NCBI RefSeq assembly: GCF_029784135.1
Contig: NC_073745.1
Location: 84,291,650 to 84,355,649, forward strand
Origin: Toxorhynchites rutilus septentrionalis
Taxonomy: Eukaryota > Arthropoda > Insecta > Diptera > Culicidae
Reading direction: 5' to 3'
DNA length: 64,000 nt
In this document: piece after piece, positions 1 to 11,452 of the stretch
Position numbering within the stretch: the stretch's first letter is position 1
How the letters are laid out: the number at the start of each line of letters is the position of its first letter
Translations under genes and position numbers: made by a program
The notes under the pieces: model-generated
Databases searched by the model: none
Told to the model about the DNA's origin: nothing
Seen by the model: only the letters and a program-made list of their open reading frames with translations

Positions 1-68
1 ATTTGCTGCTCGAGCGTTGGTGTTAAGTCTAAAGGGCCATTCTCGGTGGATATCAAGAACCCTAAATA

Positions 69-219
69 CAGTGGAGGCGATCTGGCGTAGTGGTAACATC
101 CATGCCTCTCACGCTAAAGGTCACGAGTTCAATTCTCACTCCCGACATTCTTCCAAAAATGGAAGTAAAAGTGACGAACCAGCCAAATGAGTTGAAAATC
201 ACTATAATACAGATAAAAA
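69..219 (+). mobile_element. Short tRNA-derived SINE (family A)
   Basis: A tRNA-like head contains a box A-like TGGCGTAGTGG and a box B-like segment reading GGTCACGAGTTCAATTC. A short unrelated body and an A-rich tail follow. The copy is bounded by an 11-bp direct repeat AACCCTAAATA at 58-68 and 220-230, the expected target duplication of LINE-mobilised SINEs. Other copies lie at 36640-36776 (minus) and 63936-64000 (plus, cut by the window edge). It is non-coding. Internal pol III boxes would drive transcription if it is still functional. Confidence 0.85.
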
Positions 220-1080
220 AACCCTAAATAGTTTAATTTGATGATTGCTAGGAAAAAAAACAACATGGAAAAGGGGAAATTCGAGGAGTCGAACGAGTGA
301 TTTTGAAACTACAAATATTTTTCACTGCTTACTTTTTTCTGCCAGCCTAACCATGTCCCAAACCACATGTGGCATATACATACCATGGAACGATCATATC
401 AGAAGATAACTGATTTTTTCTTCATGGAGGGTCCAAATCAGCTATACTATTTTCATTGGCCTATCTGGTATTATTTTATTTTAAACAATTCTATAACGAA
501 AACCTAAGAAAAAATTTGTTGCCTCAGAATGCATTTTTGCATACAAAATAGAAGTCATGCAGAAAATTTAAAAAATGAGCCCAAGGTGGTAAAACTATTT
601 TTGACAAACTTTGTGGAACATCGAATTTTTAGGAATTTTCGAAACTTCGAATTTTTGTATGTTAACAATCATTTTTAGCCACAAATTATGAATCCTGATG
701 TGATTTAAAACAAAAAAGGTTATTATCAATCTTCTTCTAAATGTATATACCATTCTCGAAATAATTAAAAAAATATTTCTTATTTTTTTGATTTTATAGT
801 AAATAATCCCTTTTAATATGTTTGTCGTGTTATACCGTCATGTTCATGAAATTTTATGAATTTCCTGATAATTTCCAACAACTTCTCCGAAGACATCATC
901 ATGGTTCATTTTTTGACTCAAGCGTAACTTTTGAAAAGGGCGTATCGATTTGGGTAAGAGAAATCTTTGATAATTTATTTCTCAAAGTCGTACCGAAATA
1001 GTGTGTTAGAAAGAGTTATAGAGTATTGTTGGCTTAATTTGAAAAAAATATACACAGAAGAAAAATTAGTACTCTTTTTT

Positions 1081-1682
1081 GACGTAGGATTACGTCTTTC
1101 GGGAACATATTGGGGTACAAATTGAAAATCGAAAATCGAGCACATCGTAAAAATTGTCCAATTTCAAACGCTTATTGCTCAGTTTGCTCATGATGGATTG
1201 ATGAAATTTTTACGTCAATCGATTTCGGCACTCCATAACAATTTTTTATATTGAATAAAATAATATATGTCATGAAACTAACTATCGATCAATTGAAAAA
1301 TCTCAACCCCTATTCTAACGAACATATCCACTTCTAATTGGTCGAAATTGACGACACATGCGGCGGTTCCCTAACAGAGACATCAAAAGCAAGCTGCCTG
1401 GGGGAAATCGACATTGTAAATACATGAAAGTAGGGGGAGTTTTTGTTCCTACCGAAATGTGTTCACTAACAGAGACATCAAAACCAAGATGCCCGAAGGA
1501 AATCGGCATTGCAAATATATGCAAGTCGGGGGCATTTTTATATCGCAAGTAGACCACCAAATCCCAAATAATTATCAAAGAGTTTAACGGTGTAATTCTT
1601 CAGCATGTCCAAAATCAACAGATAGCCTAACGAAATCCTACGTCAACTATGCGGTCGTATCTCGGACACAACCCTCCTGTGA
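1081..1682 (-). mobile_element. GACGTAG-family element, 602-bp copy
   Basis: Read on the minus strand it starts TCACAGGAGGGTTGTGTCC and ends CGTAATCCTACGTC. A 7-bp direct repeat CTTTTTT (1074-1080 and 1683-1689) flanks it, and the flanking A+T-rich unit is continuous across the insertion when compared with the uninterrupted copies in this window. Subterminal motifs at the two ends are inverted (TTGACGTAGGATTACG against its complement). There is no convincing protein. Many partial relatives occur in the window. I do not recognise the superfamily. Confidence 0.7.
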
Positions 1683-2604
1683 CTTTTTTATTTACAAAAT
1701 AAAATTTTAATTTACGATATCAAAAAATATGTATTTTTTTATATTTTTTCAATTTTTTCATATAAAATAGAAGTCATGTAGAAAATTTAAAAAATGGACC
1801 CAACATGGTAAAACTATTTTTGACAAAATTTGTGGAACATCGAATTTTTAGGAATTTTCGAAACTTCGAATTTGTGTATGTTAGCGAACATTCTTAGCCA
1901 CAAATTATGAATTCTGATGTGATTTTAAACAAAAAAGGTTATTATCAATCTCCTTCTAAATGCAACCATTCTCGAGATATTTAAAAAAATATTTCTAATT
2001 TATAATCTTTTATAGTAAATAATCTCTTTTAATATGGTTGTCATGTTATATCGTCATGTTCATGAAGTTTGTATTAAGATAATTTATTTTTTTTATTTTC
2101 GCTACGTTTTGTATTAACCCACATGTCTTCGAATGTTTCGTAACGTAACTCCTAAAGATATGTCTTTACCATAACGATGTATTTGGAAAAGTTGTTGGAA
2201 ATTATAAGCGAATTCATAAAATCTCATGAACATGATGGTATAACACGACAAACATATTTAAAGGGCCCATTTACTATTGAAAAGACAATAAATTAGAACT
2301 ATTTTTCTAAATATCTCGAGAATGGCTACATTTAGAAAGAGATTGATAATAACCTTCAGGATTCATAATTTGTGGCTAACAATGATTGCTAACATACAAA
2401 AATTCGAAGTTTCGAAAATTCCTAAAAATTTGATGTTCCACATATTTCGCCAAAAATAGTTTTACCATCTTGGGCCCATTTTTTAAATTTTCTACATGAC
2501 TTCTATTTTATATGAAAAAATTGAAAAAAAAATTGAAAAAAAATATAAAAAATTACTTATTTTTTGATATCGCAAGTTAAAATTTTATTTTGTATATAAA
2601 AAAA

Positions 2605-4502
2605 GAGTACTTCGTAGTAGTAGAGATTTTTCTTCTCAGTGTATATTTTTTTCAAATTAAGCCAACAATACTCTATAACTCTTTCTAACACACTATTTCG
2701 GTACGACTCATATTTTTTGAGATATAAATTATCAAAAATTTCTCTTACTAAAATCGATACTACCTTTTCAAAAGTTACACTTGAGTCAAAAAATGAACCA
2801 TAATGATGTATTCAGAAAAGTTGCTGGAAATTATAAGCAAATTCATAAAATTTCATGAACATGACGGTATAACACGACAAACATATTAAAAGGGATTATT
2901 TACTATAAAAAAACAATACATTAGAAATATTTTTTCAATATCTCGAGAATGGTTGCATTTAGAAGGAGATTGATAATAACCTTTTTTGTTTTAAATAACA
3001 TCAGGATTCATAAATTGTGATTAAAAATGACTGCTAACATACAAAAACTCGAAATTTCGAAAATTCCTAAAAGTTCGATGTTCCACAAAGTTCGTCAAAA
3101 ATAGTTTTACCATCTTGGGCCCATTTTTTAAATTTTCTACATGACTTCTATTTTATATGAAAAAATTGAAAAAAAAAAATAAAAAAATACTTATTTTTTG
3201 ATATCGCAAGTTAAAATTTTATTTTGTATATAAAAAAAGAGTACTTCGTAGTAGTAGAGATTTTTCTTTTCAGTGTATATTTTTTTCAAATTAAGCCAAC
3301 AATACTCTATAACTCTTTCTAACACACTATTTCGGTACGACTCATATTTTTTGAGATATAAATTATCAAAAATTTCTCTTACTAAAATCGATACTACCTT
3401 TTCAAAAGTTACACTTGAGTCAAAAAATGAACCATAATGATGTATTCAGAAAAGTTGCTGGAAATTATAAGCAAATTCATAAAATTTCATGAACATGACG
3501 GTATAACACGACAAACATATTAAAAGGGATTATTTACTATAAAAAAACAATACATTAGAAATATTTTTTCAATATCTCGAGAATGGTTGCATTTAGAAGG
3601 AGATTGATAATAACCTTTTTTGTTTTAAATAACATCAGGATTCATAAATTGTGATTAAAAATGACTGCTAACATACAAAAACTCGAAATTTCGAAAATTC
3701 CTAAAAGTTCGATGTTCCACAAAGTTCGTCAAAAATAGTTTTACCATCTTGGGCCCATTTTTTAAATTTTCTACATGACTTCTATTTTATATGAAAAAAT
3801 TGAAAAAAAAATAAAAAAATACTTATTTTTTGATATCGCAAGTTAAAATTTTATTTTGTATATAAAAAAAGAGTACTTCGTAGTAGTAGAGATTTTTCTT
3901 TTCAGTGTATATTTTTTTCAAATTAAGCCAACAATACTCTATAACTCTTTCTAACACACTATTTCGGTACGACTCATATTTTTTGAGATATAAATTATCA
4001 AAGATTTCTCTTACTAAAATCGATACTACCTTTTCAAAAGTTACACTTGAGTCAAAAAATGAACCATAATGATGTATTCAGAAAAGTTGCTGGCAATTAT
4101 AGGCAAATTCATAAAATTTCATGAACATGACGGTATAACACGACAAACATATTAAAAGGGATTATTTACTATAAAAAAACAATACATTAGAAATATTTTT
4201 TTCAATATCTCGAGAATGGTTGCATTTAGAAGGAGATTGATAATAACCTTTTTTTGTTTTAAATAACATCAGGATTCATAAATTGTGATTAAAAATGACT
4301 GCTAAAATACAAAAACTCGAAGTTTCGAAAATTCCTAAAAATTCGATGTTCCACAAAGTTCGTCAAAAATAGTTTTACCATCTTGGGCCCATTTTTTAAA
4401 TTTTCTACATGACTTCTATTTTGTATGACAAAATTTAAAAAAAAATAAAAAATATATATTTTGGATATTGTAAATTGAATTTTTATTTTGTAAATAAAAA
4501 AA
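2605..4502. repeat. Three-unit tandem array, ~633-bp period
   Basis: The landmark GAGTACTTCGTAGTAGTAG starts at 2605, 3239 and 3871 (spacings 634 and 632), and a related landmark GAGTAC lies at 4503. Units one and two are almost identical apart from homopolymer lengths and isolated substitutions. Unit three carries a few more changes. Each unit is one reverse-oriented copy of the A+T-rich element. The near identity indicates recent tandem duplication or gene conversion, or an assembly duplication. Confidence 0.85.
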
Positions 4503-4970
4503 GAGTACTAATTTTTTTTTCTCAGTGTACATTTTTTTCATATTCAACCATCAATACTCTATAACTCTTTCTAAGACACTATTTCGGTACGACTTATAGT
4601 TTTTGAGATATAAATTATCAAAGATTTCTCTTACTAAAATCGATACGCCCTTATCAAAAGTTACGCTTGAGTCAAAAAATTCACAATTGCTGTTAAAAAC
4701 TCATATTTCCTCCAACTCAAACGGAATACACACTTTCATTGGAATCAAAAATACAAGTTTTTAAAATCTGCATTTTTAGGACGATTTCATTTAGAATTGC
4801 CGTGAACGCACAGCAAATTAATGGTCAAATCAGCTCACTACAGGCTTAAAAATATTCTATAATATATAAGGTCCAGTTGTTGCTTTGGCGAATGCATTGT
4901 TTTATAACAGAGTTACAGCGTTTCAAAAATCATTCAAAGTTTTGGATGTCGCATTTTGCTCCTCTATTTT

Positions 4971-7105
4971 GACGTAGAACTTTAAGGGTGCCAAATCAGA
5001 AAACTGGTCACGTTTTTATGAAATAAAGTTAACGTTAAAAACTATTTCTGCCGTGAACGGATTTTGGCGATTTACATACCAAACGAATCGGAAATTCCGG
5101 ATTTGTTTGATATGCTATACATTACAATCCCATATTCTGTATATGGTTTAAATTGATGAAAATTGGAAGCATTCCCATTTCCTTATACATTTGTTCTGTC
5201 CATTTGTGTGCTTTCCCGAACAGAGCTGTCTATAACGAGTAACTTAACGACGAGCAACGAAGGGAAAATCGTAAGATGTAAAGAAAAGAAGAAGAACGAA
5301 GGGAAATATTTGCTTAGAGTATAAACAGTGTATCTCGCTGAGGCAAACTTTCATTCTTCGTGAGGGAATCGACTGAACAACATCGTTGCTGGGCGAGCTG
5401 GACGGCGAGGGATCGAATGCCTTCCTTTCTTTTGGGGGTGGAGGAGTAATATGATGGTTAAAGTAAAGTTTTCCAAGGGCCTTTTCGAAGGTTAGAGAAG
5501 AATGAACTGAAGAAGTTTAAAGTTTCGAGCAAGGAAGAAAGACAAACTTTCAGTATCGTTCTGTATTCAAAGCAATGACAATCGCTCGTTCTTCCTTGTT
5601 TTGCGTCATCTCATGTCTTCGTTTCGAGTTGAGCTGTGGACGCGACCAAATTACTCGCAGATGTCTCTAGCATTGCAATCATTGCATCAAACTGATGCAT
5701 TGCATTAAGGTTCTGAGCTACACAATTGTGTGGGGAATCATCAAGCAAGACTATCGTCAGCTCACCAAGAAAATAAATATTCTGGAATTTTGTCAGTGAT
5801 TTGGTTTCGCATGACGGTAGGGAAACTCTCTCCACAAAGGATGATAGCTAAGCTAATGTAGACTGGCAATGTTAACAGAAAGGGCTTCTGTTGAGCAGAG
5901 CGTAGAACGGAGATAAGTGTGTGTATATTTAGTTGCTTCAACCCATCGATATATGGATATTTCTGTGCGTACGTGCGTGCTTCATAACCCGTACGTAAAA
6001 ATAGTGCATCTTCGCTACGCTGAAACCCCATTTGTATCTGCTCCCGTGTGAATTGGCTTTGTAACGATGCAACAATCGCCTATTTTTTATGCTGTGATTG
6101 CCTATTGTTTTTTTTTTTTTTTTTTATCTTCGCTTATTTTTCGTCGGCCTATTTCCGCCACTTTAGTGCCAATCACCGACATCAGGGAGGCGACTCCACC
6201 TGTTCCTACCTATCAGACTCAACAACTCATGAGCCGGGCCAACTTCTTTTACTTCCGCTCCGAAGGAAGACGTAACCAGAGATTTTTCGCCTCAGAAAAT
6301 CCCAACGACGCCAGCTGGGATTGAACCCAGGCCGATCGGATTGTGAGGCTGTTACGCTAACCATACAACCACTGGCGCCGTCTGCCTATTGTTTTGTGTT
6401 GCAAATTATGCAGTCGTAATGATAAATATAAACAAGGAGGGAAGATAGCGGGAGGGAAATATTTACTCTATGGTATTAGTAATGAATCTCTGCTGAGGCA
6501 AATATTCAGCCTTTTTCTAAGCAGTTGACATTGTTTGTTTTCCGTCATCAATGCATTGAAGCAGGTGTTAAGGTTGTGCACCAAAAATTTATTTGGGGAA
6601 TACCAAGTTATTCAATAAGTTATATTAGGTTATTAATTTATTTGAGCTCGCACGCCAGTCACAAAACTGCTTTCAACTAGGATTGCATTTTCACTAATCT
6701 TGATCATAATGAAGCAGTGCCACTCTTTTCAAGGGTGTTTAGATTAACAGATAGAGTTTATTTCGTTTATTTAATCACGAAGAAAGTAAATGTCAATCTG
6801 GAATTTTGTATGTGATTTGGTTTCGCTTGCCAGTAGCAAAACTTTATCCACTAAGGATGACAGCTGTGCCTATCTTTAGCAAAGTATTGTTCTGGGAGCA
6901 CAAGAATGAATCATCAAACAGTTATCATCAAATGATTCTACAATAAAAAAAACATTTTAGAGCGACCAAACCGGTAGAATGGTTATTTCAAAATTTTCGT
7001 TGCATTATAAAATAATATCCGCAGTTATAAACAAGCGACTTGAATTAAACCACAGTGTAGTTTTACGTCAAAAAGTCGGTCGTGTCTTGAACACAACCTC
7101 CTATA
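4971..7105 (-). mobile_element. Large GACGTAG-family element, SINE-interrupted
   Basis: On the minus strand it begins TATAGGAGGTTGTG (at 7105) and ends GTTCTACGTC (at 4971). Its first ~390 bp on the plus strand are the inverted counterpart of 17050-17460. The segment 6420-7100 is the inverted counterpart of 15453-16530. An extra internal segment (about 5360-5930) repeats the same theme in more diverged form, and a SINE occupies 6111-6382. No intact gene is visible. It is the same type as the nested copy at 15453-17460. Confidence 0.6.
6111..6382 (-). mobile_element. tRNA-derived SINE (family B)
   Basis: Minus-strand tRNA-like head with GGTTGTATGGTTAGCG (box A region) and GGCCTGGGTTCAATCCC (box B region), a ~190-bp body, and a homopolymer tail (T run at about 6111-6123). 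A 12-13-bp direct repeat TGCCTATTGTTT flanks it at about 6099-6110 and 6383-6395. A second full copy lies at 54866-55123 on the plus strand with the same body, confirming the element boundaries. Confidence 0.88.
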
Positions 7106-7330
7106 GTTTTTAACGTTAATACCCCTTTGCCGGTTGAACGGAGTGGTATGATAATCACTTCATTCGAAAGATAAAAGGTCTAGGAGTAATACGATTGCTA
7201 CTTATTGATCCAAAAACTTGTTTCAATAGCTCAATAAGTGCTTTGAAAGCAAACTATTGAAATCACGAAAATCTGTATTTAAACAGGTGCCAGCTCCGAA
7301 ATTCATTTATTATGATTAGTTATGATTGTG
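7105..7330 (+). repeat. GACGTAG-associated promoter-proximal repeat, decayed
   Basis: This stretch aligns by eye with the minus strand of 26900-27130. Shared phrases include GGTATGATAA, GATCCAAAAACTTGTTTCAA and TATTGAAATCAC. The TATA-like TATTTAAA sits where the TATA box lies in the 26.9-kb copy. No initiator match remains. It is a diverged third copy of that module. Confidence 0.5.
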
Positions 7331-9327
7331 CAAGGATGATTGTATGATGCACGGTACTCTTCTATCCGTATGCATTTGTGTAGACCGGAATGTGTTTCTC
7401 CAAGGCAAACTTTTAAACCAAGGGTCCTGGGGAATTCGGCATTGCAAATACATGCAAGCCGGTGGCACTTTTATATCCATATGCATTCTTGCACCCCGAA
7501 AGTGTGCAAGAGATCATAATTTAGTGTGCAATACAAAAAAAATTGAAAATAAATTAAATTGCACGTATTTTACTGTTGCAGTATCGACACCATAAACATC
7601 AATCACAATTTCAGCGACCTTACTTGCATTTACGCATTGACAAAATGAAAGAGTAAAATTTACCGAATTTTCTCTTTGTTGGCCTTCATTGTTACCACCC
7701 TGTAACTCACAACTGAATGGAGCAAACCAAAAACCACAGAAGATTTTTTTTAGTGTGAAATGTCTCCTTTACAACGAGCCTAAACTTGAAACTGTATGAT
7801 CGATATCACATGAGATATTGATCACTAAAACCAGCCAACGAGAAAATAATGGATATCTTTTTCTCCTAACTAATATTTGCAGCGATAACGTCGATTAATG
7901 TCACAATATGCCCTCAATGTGCATGTCAAAATCAAAATTGAGTACCTACGGTACACCAGATCAGCAAATATGCAATTTGAGAATTACGTACACTCGGGAG
8001 ATGCAATAACTACAGAGGGAATTGTTAAATACAATGTTTGACAATTCTTCCGTTCACATTGGAAGTCCACGATAAATGAATGAAATGACCAAGACATCAG
8101 ACATATGTAAAAGAATAAGGGACTGCCAGGTTTATTCATTAGATTTACTTGTAACGAAGAACGTAATCTATCACAATGTTGATTAAATTGATCTAACATG
8201 GGGTTTATTCAAACTCATCACTTACAAAGTAAATATGTAAGTAGAACGGAGATAAGTGTGTGTTGAACTCCTTTGATCTTTTCCTTACCTTTCCCTGAGT
8301 TCGCTACGAAAGCTGATCAACCCAAGATTCGGATTCAAGATTCTGACAACTGCGCTTCGACTCGAAGCTTCCATAAATTTTATTGACGTAGGACTGCGTC
8401 TAACAGGAAGATATGGGCTAGTCAGCTGTTGTCTGCTTTCCTTTTCTTCACAAATGCTGCTGGTACATACAACGGTTTTGCTCGATGCAATGGAATCGTG
8501 AGGAGAAACGAAACATTGCGTTGCAAGCCCCACCCTTTATGATTCTACAGCCAGTTAATACGGGTAAATGGCTCCGAACAGATGATTCATTTTCTAACCG
8601 GCAAACGGTTCACACAAGCGGAGCGGCAGCGGTAGCAGCAACAAAGAGTTTCAATCTTCTGCACAATCTGAACCGTCTGTCTCGCTCCTGTCGCAACATA
8701 TCATCACGATGTCGGCAGCTATTCAGCTAGCATCCAGACGATGGTAGTTATATATGCACTTCGCGGAATTTATTGAGTTGTTTTTCGAAAATATAAGAGT
8801 GGTATCCAAGACACGACCGCATTGTTAACAGAGAACTGCAAAATTATTTTATTTAATGCATTTGCTTATCACTCTGGATATTATCTTGGTAAGAAACGAG
8901 ATTAGACAATTATCTCTTTAGTAGAAAATTTTGGTTTTCAAATTAAATCTAAACCTTAACACACGTTTCCGTTCGATTAATGCTTGACGCTTTTAGAAAT
9001 TGTTCAATAGCTTGTTTCTATACATAAAGCATTCAATTTTGTATTGTTTTATTGCAAGCTCCCTTAGGCTTCCATTTTATACACTATAGATCCCTAATTT
9101 CATAACATGTTGAATCAAATGCTCTCATGTGTTCTTCCGCACTTATATAGCCTACCCTGTCTTTGAAGTTTTAAGACTGAACTGCTAATCGAACATGCGA
9201 TATTCTAATAAGTAACAGTTTTAACTTCCGAGGAGGAAACTGAATCTCTACCTGAAACTGCTGTTAACACCCGGAATATTGGAATGAGTTGAGGACGTAA
9301 TTGGTGAATTAATTTTCCTTAGGAGTG
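7331..9327. other. No gene recognised; scattered repeat fragments
   Basis: About 2 kb with no supported gene. Positions 7400-7520 resemble the interior of the 602-bp GACGTAG copy (phrases like GGCATTGCAAATACATGCAAG). A family end with CAAGACACGACCGCATTG lies at 8800-8830. The open frame at 8485-8730 (81 codons, G+C-richer) has no recognisable domain and is not called a gene. Confidence 0.5.
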
Positions 9328-9445
9328 ACCATAGACTCTTCTTCTTCTTAAATGGCGTTAACGTAGGGATACCATCTGGTCGGAGTTGAAAATCAGGACA
9401 CCTGTTACAGTTACGATTACAACCAAACCATTGTGATTCTATCTA

Positions 9446-10408
9446 TCTATATATATAAAAATGGAGTGATGTCTGTCTGTCTGTCTGATTCTTATAGACT
9501 CGGAAACTACTGAACCGATCGACATGAAAATTGGTATGTAGGGGTTTTTGGGGCCGGGGAAGGTTTTCGTGATATTTTGAGACCCCTCCCCCCTCTCTAA
9601 GGGAGGGCTGCCATACAAATGAAACACAAATTTCTGCATTACTCGGAAATTAATCAATCAAACGAAACCAGAGTTGGCATGTGAATGTTTTAGGGTGCAA
9701 TAAATGTTTCTATGATGGTTAGACAGTCCTTCCCCCACTCAAAGGGGGGGCTGCCATACAAATGAAACACAAATTTCTGCATTACTCGAGAATTAATCAA
9801 ACAAATGAAACCAAATTTGGCATGTGGAGGTTTTAGGATGCAATAAATGTTTCTATGGTGTTAAGATACTCCTTCCCCCTCTCTTAGAGGGGGCTGCCGT
9901 ACAAATGAAACACAAATTTTTGCATTACTCGGAAATTAATCAATCAAACGAAACCAAAGTTGGCATGTGAAAGTTTTAGGGTGCAATAAATGTTTCTATG
10001 ATGGTTAGACAGTCCTTCCCCCACTCAAAGGGGGGGCTGCCATAAAAATGAAACACAAATTTCTGCATTACTCGAGAATTAATCAAGCAAATGAAACCAA
10101 ATTTGGCATGTGGAGGTTTTAGGATGCAATAAATGTTTCTATGGTGTTAAGATACTCCTTCCCCCTCTCTTAGAGGGGGCTGCCGTACAAATGAAACACA
10201 AATTTTTGCATTACCCGAGAATTAATCAAGCAAATTAAACCAAATTAGGCATATGGAAACTTTAGGGTGCAATGAATGTTTCTATGGTGGTTAGATACCC
10301 CTCCCCCCTCTCTTAGGGGTGGCTGCCATACAAATAAAACACAAATTTCTGCATTACTCGAGAATTAATCAAGTAAATGGGCGGGACGAAGTTTGCCGGG
10401 TTAGCTAG
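9446..10408 (+). mobile_element. Helitron-like non-autonomous element
   Basis: It starts TCTATATATATAAAAATGG after an A and ends GCCGGGTTAGCTAG followed by T. That is the 5'-TC, 3'-CTAG, A/T-insertion pattern of Helitrons, with no target duplication. The end CGAAGTTTGCCGGG and the start resemble widespread arthropod Helitron-like termini (recognised from memory, not searched). No Rep/helicase is present. The interior is a six-unit tandem array. The exact 5' base could be 9442 or 9446 because of a TCTA repeat. Confidence 0.65.
9608..10400. repeat. Six-unit 143-bp tandem array
   Basis: The word CTGCC followed by R/TACAAATGAAACAC starts at 9608, 9751, 9894, 10037, 10180 and 10323, a spacing of exactly 143 bp every time. 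Units two and four share one G+C-rich variant (CAGTCCTTCCCCCACTCAAAG) and units three and five another. The array therefore also has a 286-bp dimer period. Confidence 0.92.
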
Positions 10409-11452
10409 TGAGATATAAATGTATAAAAAAAACGTGAAGTTTATTTATTTATCATATTTTTTGAACGATCCATGCGGTGAAAATATTTCGGACATGATGG
10501 CTTCTGTCCTTTTACGAGTACAGGAGATTTTTTGGGCGATCCTTCTGCAACCCAAATTTTCTGAGCGGCTGGATTTCGGCACCACAAAGTTCACCATCGA
10601 TTCGGAAGTGGATGCCAATCGATATTCTGGCAATGTTTCGGTGTTTCCTTGGTTGCCTTCCTTGTTTGTATTGGAGAGGCTTTAAACTTTGCAGTTTATT
10701 CGCCTCTAATTCGATGTTTGAATATGTTTTTCCTAAACAGATCTACCTGTTTTGTTGTTGATTTCGAACATCTGTTACTGAACTGAATGGTAAAATCTAA
10801 ATACCGCTATGAGCCACAGACACTTGTGAATCACATATGTAGCGTTGGCCTCATAATCCTTTGTGTTTCTAGTTTGTGAAAAAGGAGTACTTCTGGCACA
10901 AAAACATCACCGTAAAACTAAATCTCTAAATGAAAATAGTTGAAAGATCTCGTGGAAGATCCAACTGCTACTCTTTATATGCTCACAAAACTTAGTTCTT
11001 CAATGAAAAAAGTTTTACTCAAAAACATAAATGAAAATAATTCTGATTATGCAACAAAATTGAATTTCTCATAAAAATCAAGACAAAGGCTAGATTGTGA
11101 AAAATAAATCAGGACGCCCCAAATAGATCTCAAAATCAGGACATGTCCTGCTAAATCAGGACAGATGGTAACCCTACGTTAACGTTCCCTGTGGAACTTT
11201 TGCCGTCTCAACGTATGCATTAACTAGTGTCATTTATTGATAATTAGTAGAGTTTTTCTTGTGCCAAATAACACGCCTTGAATGTATTCCGAGGGGCAAG
11301 CTCTAGAATACGCGTTACCCTGTGGTGCAAGTCGAAGGAAATTTCTTTAACGAAAAATCCCCCGGCCGGAACAGAACGGGAATCGAAACTGAACACCCGA
11401 CATGATATTGTGGGACGCTAACCACTCGGCCACGGGTGCACACCATAGACTC

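Larger units (their letters stand above)
480..4680. repeat. A+T-rich foldback/tandem repeat block 1
   Basis: The same A+T-rich unit occurs in forward orientation (about 540-1080 and 1690-2200) and in reverse orientation (about 2230-4660), so the block can fold back. Recurrent landmarks are GACTTCTATTTTATATGA, a run around CACTATTTCGGTACGAC and CATGAACATGACGGTATAAC. No open frame of note is present. The related block at 58.4-62.3 kb shares the same arms and the same outer sequence next to CAATTGCTGTG. It looks like a non-autonomous DNA element, possibly carried in a Helitron, that has accumulated inverted and tandem copies. Its superfamily is not determined. Confidence 0.7.
9364..11176. mobile_element. 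Non-autonomous hAT-like element
   Basis: The ends are short inverted repeats TAGGGWTACCATCTG (left AGGGATACC, right complement AGGGTTACC). The element is flanked by an 8-bp direct repeat CGTTAACG at 9356-9363 and 11177-11184. An 8-bp duplication with TAGGG termini is typical of hAT transposons. The interior has repeated AATCAGGACA words near both ends and no transposase I can read. A Helitron-like insertion takes up 9446-10408, leaving roughly 850 bp of hAT sequence. It sits inside a SINE, so it is younger than the SINE. Confidence 0.8.
9339..11441 (-). mobile_element. Feilai-like tRNA-derived SINE split by an hAT-like element
   Basis: The SINE tail (CTTCTTCTTCTT) is at 9339-9350 and its tRNA-like head ends at 11441. 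Head motifs on the minus strand are GGCCGAGTGGTTAGCG and a box B-like sequence. An 11-bp direct repeat ACCATAGACTC at 9328-9338 and 11442-11452 marks the original insertion. Joining the two parts gives the order seen in the uninterrupted copies at 28347-28624 and 31004-31243. The interruption is the hAT-like element 9364-11176. The Feilai assignment is by resemblance only. Confidence 0.85.
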
